NCBI GenBank assembly: GCA_016934075.1
Contig: JAFGTN010000580.1
Span: 1-41,187, forward strand
Source: Pirellulales bacterium
GTDB lineage: Bacteria; Planctomycetota; Planctomycetia; Pirellulales; Thermoguttaceae
Length of the DNA stretch: 41,187 nucleotides
Direction: 5' to 3'
The notes beneath the pieces are model-generated. The model was not told the DNA's origin. It saw nothing but the letters and a program-made list of their open reading frames with translations, and made no database searches. Below are positions 16,294-23,103 of this stretch, piece by piece (the stretch's first letter is position 1; each line of letters opens with the position of its first letter). The position numbers were made by a program, and so were the translations under genes.

Positions 16294-17583
16294 GTGGCCA
16301 AGCGTATACTGTTTGATCCAAGCGAGTACCGCGAACTTTGTGCCGAGGAACAGGCCCTTCTGCAACTAGCCTACCAGAAGGCACTGGATGCCTTGCGGCG
16401 GAATATTACGCCCAAGGGCTTTACGGCTTGCTCTTTGGCCGACAATACGGTTTACGGCACGGACGTTAATTACCGGGCGGTTTGGGCTCGAGATGGAGCA
16501 AAAACGCTTATCTGGAGTTTGGATCTGGAAGACGAAGATGTGCGGGAATGCCAAATCGCCACCATTCGTACGATACTCGACCACCAATCACCGACAGGGC
16601 AAATACCCGGGCATGTGAGAATCGATGACGGAGTGCCCGAATACGGCGGCGTGGGTGGAATCACGTCTATCGACAGCGGCTTGTGGATCATCATCGCCAT
16701 GTGGCGATACGCGAATATGACGGGGGACTGGTCGCTGGTTGAGGAATATGCTCCCCGTTTACAGAGGGCCATGGACTGGTTGGGGGCTCACGACTCCAAT
16801 GATTGCGGCATGCTGGAGATTCCCGAAGCCGGGGACTGGACCGACCTTTTTGCGCGGAGCTACCACATTCTGTACGACGAAGTGTTGTGGCAGCGTTGCC
16901 TGATTGCATACAGCGATATTCTCAGGCACATGGGTGACGAAAATAAAGCCAACGATTACAAGACATGGTCGGAGCACGTCAAAAAAGTAATCCTGCGCAA
17001 CTTCTGGCCGTCCACGGCTCCCGAAGCAACCGAAGGTATTCCCAGTTTCAGCGATGTGCAATTCGCCTTGGGTGACACACGTTATCTGGTGGCACAGATC
17101 TCGCCTTTCAACTTCAGTTGGCGTTGCGATGTGTACGGCAATTTGCTGGCCTATATTATGAATCTTGTGGACAGGGAGCGGGCCATGATGACGTTCCGCT
17201 TCATGTGGGGTGTGGGCGTCAACGAACCGTGGCCGGTCAAGAACCACTATCCGCCCGTCCGCGCCGGCGACAAGGAATGGCGCGAGTATTTCACGGTCAA
17301 CCTTTTGAATTTACCGCACCACTATCACAACGGCGGTATCTGGCCGTTTATCGGCGGGCTGTGGGTGCGATACATCCACAAGTTGGGCATGAAGGACCTT
17401 GCCCGGCGGGAACTGCTGAAGTTGGCCAAAGTTTGTTCTTTGGGTGTGTCGAACGAGTGGGAGTTCAACGAGTGGCATCACGGTGAAACGGGCCGGCCGA
17501 TGGGTAAGGCATATCAGGCATGGTCGGCGGCCAGTTTTCTGAAGGCTTGCCACTACCTTCACATGGATCCCGAGTCGATTTAG
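16294..17583 (+). CDS. (alpha/alpha)6-barrel glycoside hydrolase, GH100 invertase/debranching-like
   Basis: 429 residues from GTG 16294, which has GGAGG five bases upstream; the track start at 16222 has no such site. Helical-barrel motifs are 'VNYRAVWARDGAKTLIWSLD' (substrate-binding RD), 'GITSIDSGLWIIIAMWRYA', 'GMLEIPEAGDWTDLFARSY' (candidate catalytic acid D), 'VLWQRCLIAYSDILRHM', 'HYHNGGIWPFIGGLWVRYIH' and 'EWEFNEWHHGETGRPMGKAY'. The order and the 'HNGG.WP' block resemble neutral/alkaline invertases and amylo-alpha-1,6-glucosidases. It runs toward the mannosylfructose/sucrose-type synthesis genes, so hydrolysis of that disaccharide is a sensible guess, not shown. Confidence 0.75.
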   Translation: MAKRILFDPSEYRELCAEEQALLQLAYQKALDALRRNITPKGFTACSLADNTVYGTDVNYRAVWARDGAKTLIWSLDLEDEDVRECQIATIRTILDHQSPTGQIPGHVRIDDGVPEYGGVGGITSIDSGLWIIIAMWRYANMTGDWSLVEEYAPRLQRAMDWLGAHDSNDCGMLEIPEAGDWTDLFARSYHILYDEVLWQRCLIAYSDILRHMGDENKANDYKTWSEHVKKVILRNFWPSTAPEATEGIPSFSDVQFALGDTRYLVAQISPFNFSWRCDVYGNLLAYIMNLVDRERAMMTFRFMWGVGVNEPWPVKNHYPPVRAGDKEWREYFTVNLLNLPHHYHNGGIWPFIGGLWVRYIHKLGMKDLARRELLKLAKVCSLGVSNEWEFNEWHHGETGRPMGKAYQAWSAASFLKACHYLHMDPESI

Positions 17584-17714
17584 TCAGACATTCCTTGATA
17601 CCGGCATAGCCAATGATCCTTGTGCAACCGCAAATGCGCCTGTGCCAGGCGGATTTGCTGGATTTTCGACCGCGGGAAAGTTCCTTGGCAATGCAGACCT
17701 CAATAAAACGCGTA

Positions 17715-18020
17715 TTACTTCCACTCAGCCGAATCGACTATATTTTGTACATCTTCGGCGTTATGGAAACTGAGATCATAGACACACCAGCCTTCCTCAT
17801 TGCAATCGAGCTTGTCCAGGATTTGAAGAACATCGCTGTGGGTTTGCTTATTGAAATGAAGAAAGCGGTATCTTTCCTGCTCGGCAACGACTCCCCATCC
17901 ATTGCGCTGCAAGGAGGCGATAATCTTGTTTTTTTTCTTATCTTCTATCCTGTCTTCAGGTACCGAGATGCAGGATAGAGTTGTGTGGCGGTCTATTTTC
18001 TGTTTTTTTGCCTTGCTCAT
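17715..18020 (-). CDS. Hypothetical protein, 101 residues
   Basis: I do not recognise this protein. It starts at ATG 18020 (MSKAKKQKIDRHTT); the track's TTG at 18041 is less likely. The N-terminus is lysine-rich ('RIEDKKKNKIIASLQRNGWG'). The rest alternates hydrophobic and charged residues ('HSDVLQILDKLDCNEEGWCV', 'YDLSFHNAEDVQNIVD'), as in a small globular alpha/beta protein. It lies 43 bases after a 52-residue gene on the same strand and may end the operon that begins with mfpsA. No strong ribosome site is seen. Confidence 0.5.
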   Translation of the reverse strand: MSKAKKQKIDRHTTLSCISVPEDRIEDKKKNKIIASLQRNGWGVVAEQERYRFLHFNKQTHSDVLQILDKLDCNEEGWCVYDLSFHNAEDVQNIVDSAEWK

Positions 18021-18063
18021 GATAAGATCACTTTTTTGCAATTAAGGTCCGGGTGAATAAGGG

Positions 18064-18222
18064 TTATGACTTTTTGAAACCAAGCTCCTCTGCTTTCACA
18101 AGATCTGCTTCGGACTTTTCATTCTCGCCGATGGCTTTATCAAAAGCCAGTAAGGCCTTTTCCAACTCATCGTCACGAGTATAAATGACACCTTGATTAT
18201 ATGCCTCAAGAGCTTGTTGCAT
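18064..18222 (-). CDS. Small TPR-like protein, 52 residues (not in ORF track)
   Basis: Below the track's size limit, but it has a strong ribosome site (GGGAGAG, five bases before ATG 18222) and runs to TAA at 18064. The protein, 'MQQALEAYNQGVIYTRDDEL' then 'EKALLAFDKAIGENEKSEAD' and 'LVKAEELGFKKS', has the A-x-x-A-Y-N-x-G and A-x-x-x-F-x-K-A-I spacing of one tetratricopeptide unit plus a capping helix. It lies 60 bases after the phosphatase gene and before the 101-residue protein, all on the minus strand. Probably a small interaction module. The reading frame and ribosome site are seen; the function is inferred. Confidence 0.6.
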   Translation of the reverse strand: MQQALEAYNQGVIYTRDDELEKALLAFDKAIGENEKSEADLVKAEELGFKKS

Positions 18223-18282
18223 TTTTCTCTCCCGACCTTTTTGGATATATTGAGAAGCAGTCAGACAATCTTGAATTCATCT

Positions 18283-19044
18283 TCAACTGTCACTCATTTG
18301 ATTTCCCGCGGGAACCTTTGTTCGGTTGAGCCAATATTGCACGCCGTCCAGCACCCCCGCCGCATGTGGATACATGGAATGATAGACTTCTTGAGAATGC
18401 ATCATCTGCAGTTTTTCGTGAGCGTTGGCAGGTACAACTCCTCGAAAACCACGATCAAACATGGAAGCATCGTTTCCGGTATCGCCCGCGACGATCACCT
18501 CATTTGCATTAAAGTTCCATTTGCCTGCCAAGTGTACTGCTGCCGAACCCTTGTCGACTCCGGCCGGCATTATGTCGAGATCACGCTCGGAACTGTAAAT
18601 GATTTCCGTTCGAAAACCGGCCCGTTCCAGTTGTTGTCGAATTCCCGTCAGGAAATCCGAGGTTAGGCAGTACCCGTAATAGCTTAACTTAAGATCGTGT
18701 TGGAATTCGGCCGGTTGCATCAGCAGTCCACCGTACCTTGAGAGGATGGATATAATGCCTTTCCTGTCCCAACCGGAAATACGGCCCGGCCAGGCTTCGG
18801 TTAAACTGTTACCGTCCGGGTATCGGCGCAATTCGGCGCCGACGCCTCCAATAACCGCGTAGGGTTCCGGTAATGCGGTAGTTTCTATTGCTTGCACCAC
18901 GGAGTCGAACAAACGTCCCGTGGCGTAAACAAGCCGCACTTCTGGCCGATGATGGGCATACCACTGGGAAAATTTTTCCAGAGATTCATCGTCTCCCAGC
19001 AGTGTTCCGTCCAAATCGCTTATGAGAAGACTTCTACTTTCCAA
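18283..19044 (-). CDS. mfpsB: Mannosylfructose-phosphate / sucrose-phosphate phosphatase (HAD)
   Basis: 253 residues. HAD motif I 'LLISDLDGTLLGDD' is near the N-terminus, motif II lies in 'RLVYATGRLFDS' (TGR), motif III is the K of 'AAVHLAGKW' or 'DKGSA', and motif IV is 'VIVAGDTGNDASMFDRG'. 'IIYSSERDLDIMPAGVDKGS' is typical of the SPP/mannosylfructose-phosphatase group (Cof-type HAD IIB). The start is TTG 19044, because GAGGAGGAGG lies right before it; that Shine-Dalgarno sits inside the Glu-rich tail of the upstream synthase gene, which overlaps by 25 bases. The longer track ORF (19176) is a frame inside the synthase. It removes phosphate from the disaccharide phosphate made by the upstream enzyme. 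Confidence 0.8.
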   Translation of the reverse strand: MESRSLLISDLDGTLLGDDESLEKFSQWYAHHRPEVRLVYATGRLFDSVVQAIETTALPEPYAVIGGVGAELRRYPDGNSLTEAWPGRISGWDRKGIISILSRYGGLLMQPAEFQHDLKLSYYGYCLTSDFLTGIRQQLERAGFRTEIIYSSERDLDIMPAGVDKGSAAVHLAGKWNFNANEVIVAGDTGNDASMFDRGFRGVVPANAHEKLQMMHSQEVYHSMYPHAAGVLDGVQYWLNRTKVPAGNQMSDS

Positions 19045-20387
19045 GGTTCCTCCTCCTCTTCGAGCCGCGATGCAGATGGAGCCAGGTGATCGGGATCGTC
19101 GATCAATTCTCGCGGCGTTGATACCAGTTCTATGGTTTGCAAGACGCGTAGCAGTTGTTGCGCCACGCCCGTCCAAGTGAATCGCGATCTCGCCTTTTGC
19201 GAACCGTATTTGGCGAGTTGTTCCTTGACTTGCGGACGCATTATGATCGCGGCGATGGCGTGTCCGAAAGCTTCCGGATCGAAGGGATTGGCATATAATG
19301 CCTCCAAACCCCAGGTCACCTGCTCCCAGAGGCCGCCCTCGGTTGTTACAACCGCGGGAGTGCCGCAGGCCATGGCCTCGACGGCCGTCATGCCGAACGG
19401 TTCGTAGCGGCTACTGAGCGCAAACACGTCGGCGGCTCGATAGTAGTCGGCCAGAAGTTCGTCGGGGATGTAGTCGCGGAACAATACGCGGTGAAGAATT
19501 CCCAATTCGTCGGCCAAGGATCTCAGGCCTTCGACTTGCTTGATTTCCTTTTCGTTCGGTTCGGTGGAGCCGACGGCTAGCAGCAGGCGGACGTCATCCA
19601 CGCGTTCGAATACCACGGACATGGCACGGATAAGCAGGTCGTAGCCCTTGTTATTGGCCATTCTACCAAGCGCCAACACGATCGTTCCTTCCAGATCGAG
19701 ATCTTGCTTGATTGCTTGCCGTGAAGCCAATGAAACCGGAAAGAAACGCGTGTCGTCATATCCGGGCGGGATTACCCTGATTTTTTTCCGGGGAACATCG
19801 TAGGCGCCGGCTTCCAGGATATCTCGTTGTTGGGGAGTTGTGGCAATCAGTACATCGCATTCATCGTAGATTACTTTTTCCTCGCGAATTCTATGTTTGA
19901 AGTTATAGCGTCCTTCCAATTCGTCGGGATCGCCATCCATGTTTTCCCTCTTCCATGCGCCGATCGAATGCGGTGTGTGGATGTGGGGGATATCGAGATG
20001 ATTCGCCAGTGACTGACCGGCAAGCCCGGCATCCCAGTAGTGGCTGTTAATGAAAGCGTAACGCAGCCTTTTTGATTCTATGTAACGCCGGGCGTTGGTG
20101 ACCCATTCGGGGATTTTATAACAAAGCGTTTCCTTGGGGATGAAATCCTTGCCGCCACACGGGAATCGCAGGATACGCACCCCGTCGGAAACCTTTTCCA
20201 CCGCCGGCTGGCCTTCAAAGCGACGAGTAAGGATATCAACACGATAGCCCATCCGTGCCAGGCAATTGGAGAGTTCCAGAACATAGACCACCTGACCCCC
20301 GGTGTCCGGCATCCCGAATTCGGGATTGGCTGAAACGTATCCGTGAGTCGAGATCATCATAATCCGTTCTCTAGGTTTGATTGCCAT
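19020..20387 (-). CDS. mfpsA: Mannosylfructose-phosphate synthase-like glycosyltransferase (GT4)
   Basis: 455 residues, the expected size. The N-terminal domain has 'MISTHGYVSANPEFGMPDTG' and 'GQVVYVLELSNCLARMGYRV', then 'GGKDFIPKE', 'FINSHYWDAGLAGQSLA', 'HTPHSIGAWKR' and 'RVIPPGYDDTRFFPVS'. The C-terminal nucleotide-sugar domain has 'VLALGRMANNKGYDLLIRAM' and 'SSRYEPFGMTAVEAMACGTP' (the E-x7-E motif). The 'HGYV' start and 'PPGYDD.RFFPVS' block agree better with my memory of Agrobacterium MfpsA (GDP-mannose plus fructose-6-phosphate) than with sucrose-phosphate synthase, but both belong to one family and I cannot separate them without alignment. The product is a compatible-solute-type disaccharide phosphate, dephosphorylated by the next gene. 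Confidence 0.75.
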   Translation of the reverse strand: MAIKPRERIMMISTHGYVSANPEFGMPDTGGQVVYVLELSNCLARMGYRVDILTRRFEGQPAVEKVSDGVRILRFPCGGKDFIPKETLCYKIPEWVTNARRYIESKRLRYAFINSHYWDAGLAGQSLANHLDIPHIHTPHSIGAWKRENMDGDPDELEGRYNFKHRIREEKVIYDECDVLIATTPQQRDILEAGAYDVPRKKIRVIPPGYDDTRFFPVSLASRQAIKQDLDLEGTIVLALGRMANNKGYDLLIRAMSVVFERVDDVRLLLAVGSTEPNEKEIKQVEGLRSLADELGILHRVLFRDYIPDELLADYYRAADVFALSSRYEPFGMTAVEAMACGTPAVVTTEGGLWEQVTWGLEALYANPFDPEAFGHAIAAIIMRPQVKEQLAKYGSQKARSRFTWTGVAQQLLRVLQTIELVSTPRELIDDPDHLAPSASRLEEEEEPWKVEVFS

Positions 20388-20625
20388 GATTTATTCTCCT
20401 GTTATTTTTAAATGGATTCAGTTTTGTATTTGCTTGATTTGAATATCAAATACTTTGATTCGCACCTCGCCGCCGATTACAATTTCCTCATCAGATCTGC
20501 GCGAAAGAACCAACACGCGGCACCTCCGAAAATACTTGAGGATTGCAGTTGCAGGGCCACGAAGTACCGGGGATCCAGATACACTCGTCGCCCAACATTG
20601 TCACTGGATAATCATGCATCGTCAG

Positions 20626-20883
20626 TCAACTAAAGACCAACTGTTTTGTGGTCTCGTTGAAGTCGATCGTGAATTTGTCCAGAATATCGGATGAAACGGG
20701 ATCGATTACCACCAACACGTCGTGTTCATGCTCTATGGTAGAATCGCCCGGGCGCTGCTGATCCACCACCAGCTTAACCTCTTCTTCCGCCACGCCGATA
20801 CGAAAGCAAGCACCCTCTTCGAAATCAAGTTCGGAGAGAGCGGATTTAAGGTGAGCCGCCGCTTTATTTGTAATTTGAAGCAT
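20626..20883 (-). CDS. HesB/IscA-like protein without the cluster-binding cysteines
   Basis: 85 residues from ATG 20883, which has AGGAGG upstream (the track start at 20940 lies over the previous gene). 'ITNKAAAHLKSALSE', 'ACFRIGVAEEEVKLVVD' and 'VLVVIDPVSSDILDKFTIDF' follow the HesB/IscA A-type carrier pattern. The three conserved cysteines, including the C-terminal C-x-C, are missing; the only cysteine is in 'GACFRIG'. It therefore cannot bind an Fe-S cluster in the usual way. It lies between the Gre-domain gene and the mannosylfructose synthase gene on the same strand. Confidence 0.65.
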   Translation of the reverse strand: MLQITNKAAAHLKSALSELDFEEGACFRIGVAEEEVKLVVDQQRPGDSTIEHEHDVLVVIDPVSSDILDKFTIDFNETTKQLVFS

Positions 20884-20936
20884 GTCATCTCCTCCTTGGA
20901 TTAAGTTGACAAATTCATTTACGCTTCGCCTTTTCG

Positions 20937-21191
20937 TCAAACGCGTCCCAAATCGAGGACGAGCAGGCCCAATACGCCGTTTTTGGTTTCCAGTTGAGCT
21001 TTGTCGCCAACTTTCGCGCCTGATAATGTTTGGCCCAATGGGCTGTCGATGGAAATCTTGTTTTCGTCAAGGTCCACCTGGTCGTTGGGAACGAAATGGA
21101 AGACGGCCTCAAACTTTTCCTGGCCGGGCATTGCGCCTCGAACTTTGGCCCACATGCCCGTTTGAATTTTTTGAACAAACTGATCACTCAT
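20937..21191 (-). CDS. Stand-alone GreA/GreB C-terminal (FKBP-like) domain
   Basis: 84 residues from ATG 21191 (MSDQFVQKI), with GGAGA eight bases upstream. 'KISIDSPLGQTLSGAKVGDK' is the signature of the GreA/GreB C-terminal domain, as also found in Rnk. The N-terminal coiled coil that reaches into the RNA polymerase channel is absent, so it cannot stimulate RNA cleavage as GreA does, but it may still bind polymerase. Its neighbours are the MarR regulator (64 bases upstream) and the HesB-like gene (53 bases downstream). All three appear co-transcribed. Confidence 0.75.
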   Translation of the reverse strand: MSDQFVQKIQTGMWAKVRGAMPGQEKFEAVFHFVPNDQVDLDENKISIDSPLGQTLSGAKVGDKAQLETKNGVLGLLVLDLGRV

Positions 21192-21255
21192 TAGATTATC
21201 TCCGAGTTTTTGTTCGCCTCGGTTATAACCGCCACTCGGCAAATAGCCGGGGACA

Positions 21256-21867
21256 TTAAAGACTTTTTCCGTTGTTTTTTTCTTCTAGTGAACCTTGTTC
21301 TACCGTACCCAACACCTCTTCTGCCAATGGTGTGTCGTCCGCTGTCACTACCGCTTTTTCCAGGTAACGAGATATATCTTCCGGGACGGCGCTTACTACG
21401 CCCGGGATCAATACCGGAGCCGCCTCGATATCCTCGGCATCCATCATTGATGCAATTCTTTGCAGAGTTGACAGGATCATAGTCTGCTCCCACTCCTGCA
21501 GCTTTGCCAATTCCCGATGAAATCGATCCTGCAATAAAGATGGTGCTTCCGCGACTATTTTCGCACCATCCTCGGTCAACTCGACAACCACGCTTCGTCG
21601 GTCGTGGTCACCACGTGTTCGGCTAATAAGGCCCCGACTTTCCAAACGGCTCAGGATGCCCGTTACCGTTGCCGAACCCAAGTGAATGTCTCTGGCAAGT
21701 GCACTCACGGTTATGGGTTGCAAGCGTTGAATTGCCTGCAAAGCCGCAAGTTGTGGTATGGTCAACCCATTCTTTTGCAGTAGCAGACGGGAATGGAGAT
21801 CGATTGCTCGAGTGATTCTCCTCAAAGCGGCAATCACCTGTTCCTCTATTGGCATGATGTTAGACAT
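21256..21867 (-). CDS. MarR-family transcription regulator
   Basis: 203 residues. The winged helix-turn-helix spans ~30-110: 'LTIPQLAALQAIQRLQP', 'ITVSALARDIHLGSATVTGI' (recognition helix), 'LSRLESRGLISRTRGDHDRR' and 'SVVVELTEDG' (wing). A dimerisation helix follows ('ILSTLQRIASMMDAED'). About 55 extra C-terminal residues ('PVLIPGVVSAVPEDISRYLE' and beyond) go past the usual ~145-residue family length. Divergent from the seven-gene methyltransferase operon across ~490 AT-rich bases, it is the obvious candidate regulator of that operon and of its own. MarR-type regulators such as EctR control osmolyte genes in other bacteria; a link here is only an analogy. Confidence 0.88.
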   Translation of the reverse strand: MSNIMPIEEQVIAALRRITRAIDLHSRLLLQKNGLTIPQLAALQAIQRLQPITVSALARDIHLGSATVTGILSRLESRGLISRTRGDHDRRSVVVELTEDGAKIVAEAPSLLQDRFHRELAKLQEWEQTMILSTLQRIASMMDAEDIEAAPVLIPGVVSAVPEDISRYLEKAVVTADDTPLAEEVLGTVEQGSLEEKNNGKSL

Positions 21868-22353
21868 CAGTAGTGACCCTGTTGTGATTAAACTACGTAT
21901 AGAATAATTTTATGTACGAAATACTTTCTGTCAACCCAAAAGGCGTTTTCGCAGTGGAGAAAAACTGTATTTCAGTGGATTGTGGCCATTTTACCTATGT
22001 TATCGGAGCAAGACATTTATCGCTCACAATCAAATATATTACTAACACAAAGTAAAAGTGGGTCTTGTGGGCGGTTTTTCATGGAATAGTAATTGGAGTA
22101 CGTAAATAATATCATACTACGAGTACAAATAATTTCAGTAGATTGTAAATATCGTGCATCATTCATGAGTGAGGAGTCTGTAGAGCCGATTAGGTGTTGA
22201 TAAATCGGGATAAAACTCTAGAATGATGGTTTCTCGAGGCCGCATTAATGTGAAATAAAATATTTGCGTACAACGTATTTATCGATATTAACAACTGATA
22301 TGAAAAAATAAATTTTTGGATACAAACCAAAACAGTTCTTATGGGTGGTATAT
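21868..22353. promoter_or_regulatory. Divergent control region, MarR gene / methyltransferase operon
   Basis: AT-rich, gene-free stretch that must hold both promoters. Related short motifs recur: CTACGTATAGAATAA near 21890, TTATGTACGAAAT near 21910, GTACGTAAATAATA near 22097 and ACAACGTATTTATCG near 22269. These ACGTA-centred, partly palindromic sites could be MarR operators. I see no unambiguous -35/-10 pair. The role of the sites is inference. Confidence 0.4.
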
Positions 22354-23091
22354 ATGGCACTGCGTATTGACCTAAGCGAAAAAATGACAATTGTAATTGG
22401 GGCTTCATCGGGGATTGGTGCCGCGATTGCTCGTCGGTTTGCCGCTTCGGGAAGTCATGTGGTGCTTGCCGCTCGTAGAGAAGAGAAGCTGGCTGAGACG
22501 AAATGCAAAATTGAAGAGTCGGGGGATTCAGCTTCTTGGAAGAAAGTCGATGTGACAAATTACGAGCAGGTTGCGGAGTTGGTTGATTCGACTGCCCGAG
22601 AGCACGGACAAATCGACATTCTGATCAATTGTGCCGGTCACGCAGTCGCCAAACCCCTACTACAGACCACTGTCGAAGAACTCGATGCGCAGCTCGATTC
22701 GAATCTCCGTGGGCTCTGTTATAGTTGCCATGCGACAGTACCACATATGATTCGACAAGGTTCGGGGCATATCATCAACATCGGGTCAATTTGCTCCATG
22801 AACCATTACCCGGAATATGCAACCTACGTTGCCGCCAAGTTCGGGGTGCTTGGATTCAGCCGTTCGCTTTATGAAGAAGTACGACATCATGGAATCCGGG
22901 TGAATGTTCTCTGCCCCGCGGCGGTGAACACGGCCTGGGCCGATGTGGCGGGGGCAAAGTTGCCATGGCCTCAAGACGAACGCCTTCAACCAGAGGACCT
23001 CGCGGAAACGGCTCTATTCTGTGTATCACTGCCCAAGCGAGTACAGGTGGAAAATATCGTACTTTGGCCGACGTGCGAGCCAACTGTGTGA
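22354..23091 (+). CDS. Short-chain dehydrogenase/reductase
   Basis: 245 residues from ATG 22354; GGGTGG lies about six bases upstream. Classical SDR motifs: the nucleotide-binding 'VIGASSGIGAAIARRF' (~14-29), 'AARREEK' after strand 2 (the arginines suggest NADP(H)), 'DILINCAGHAV' (NAG-type), the catalytic Ser in 'IINIGSICSM', Y-x3-K in 'YATYVAAKFGVLG' and 'RVNVLCPAAVNTAW'. It is the first gene of a seven-gene operon; the next start is 12 bases after its stop. Together with the following ProA-like aldehyde-forming reductase it could reduce the semialdehyde to an alcohol; this is inferred from order only. Confidence 0.9.
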   Translation: MALRIDLSEKMTIVIGASSGIGAAIARRFAASGSHVVLAARREEKLAETKCKIEESGDSASWKKVDVTNYEQVAELVDSTAREHGQIDILINCAGHAVAKPLLQTTVEELDAQLDSNLRGLCYSCHATVPHMIRQGSGHIINIGSICSMNHYPEYATYVAAKFGVLGFSRSLYEEVRHHGIRVNVLCPAAVNTAWADVAGAKLPWPQDERLQPEDLAETALFCVSLPKRVQVENIVLWPTCEPTV

Positions 23092-23103
23092 AAGTGTGTG
23101 TTT

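Noticed and set aside
17627-18041. Plus-strand ORF 17613-17978 as a gene
   Set aside because: It is the shadow of the minus-strand 101-residue protein, whose composition and operon position are better.
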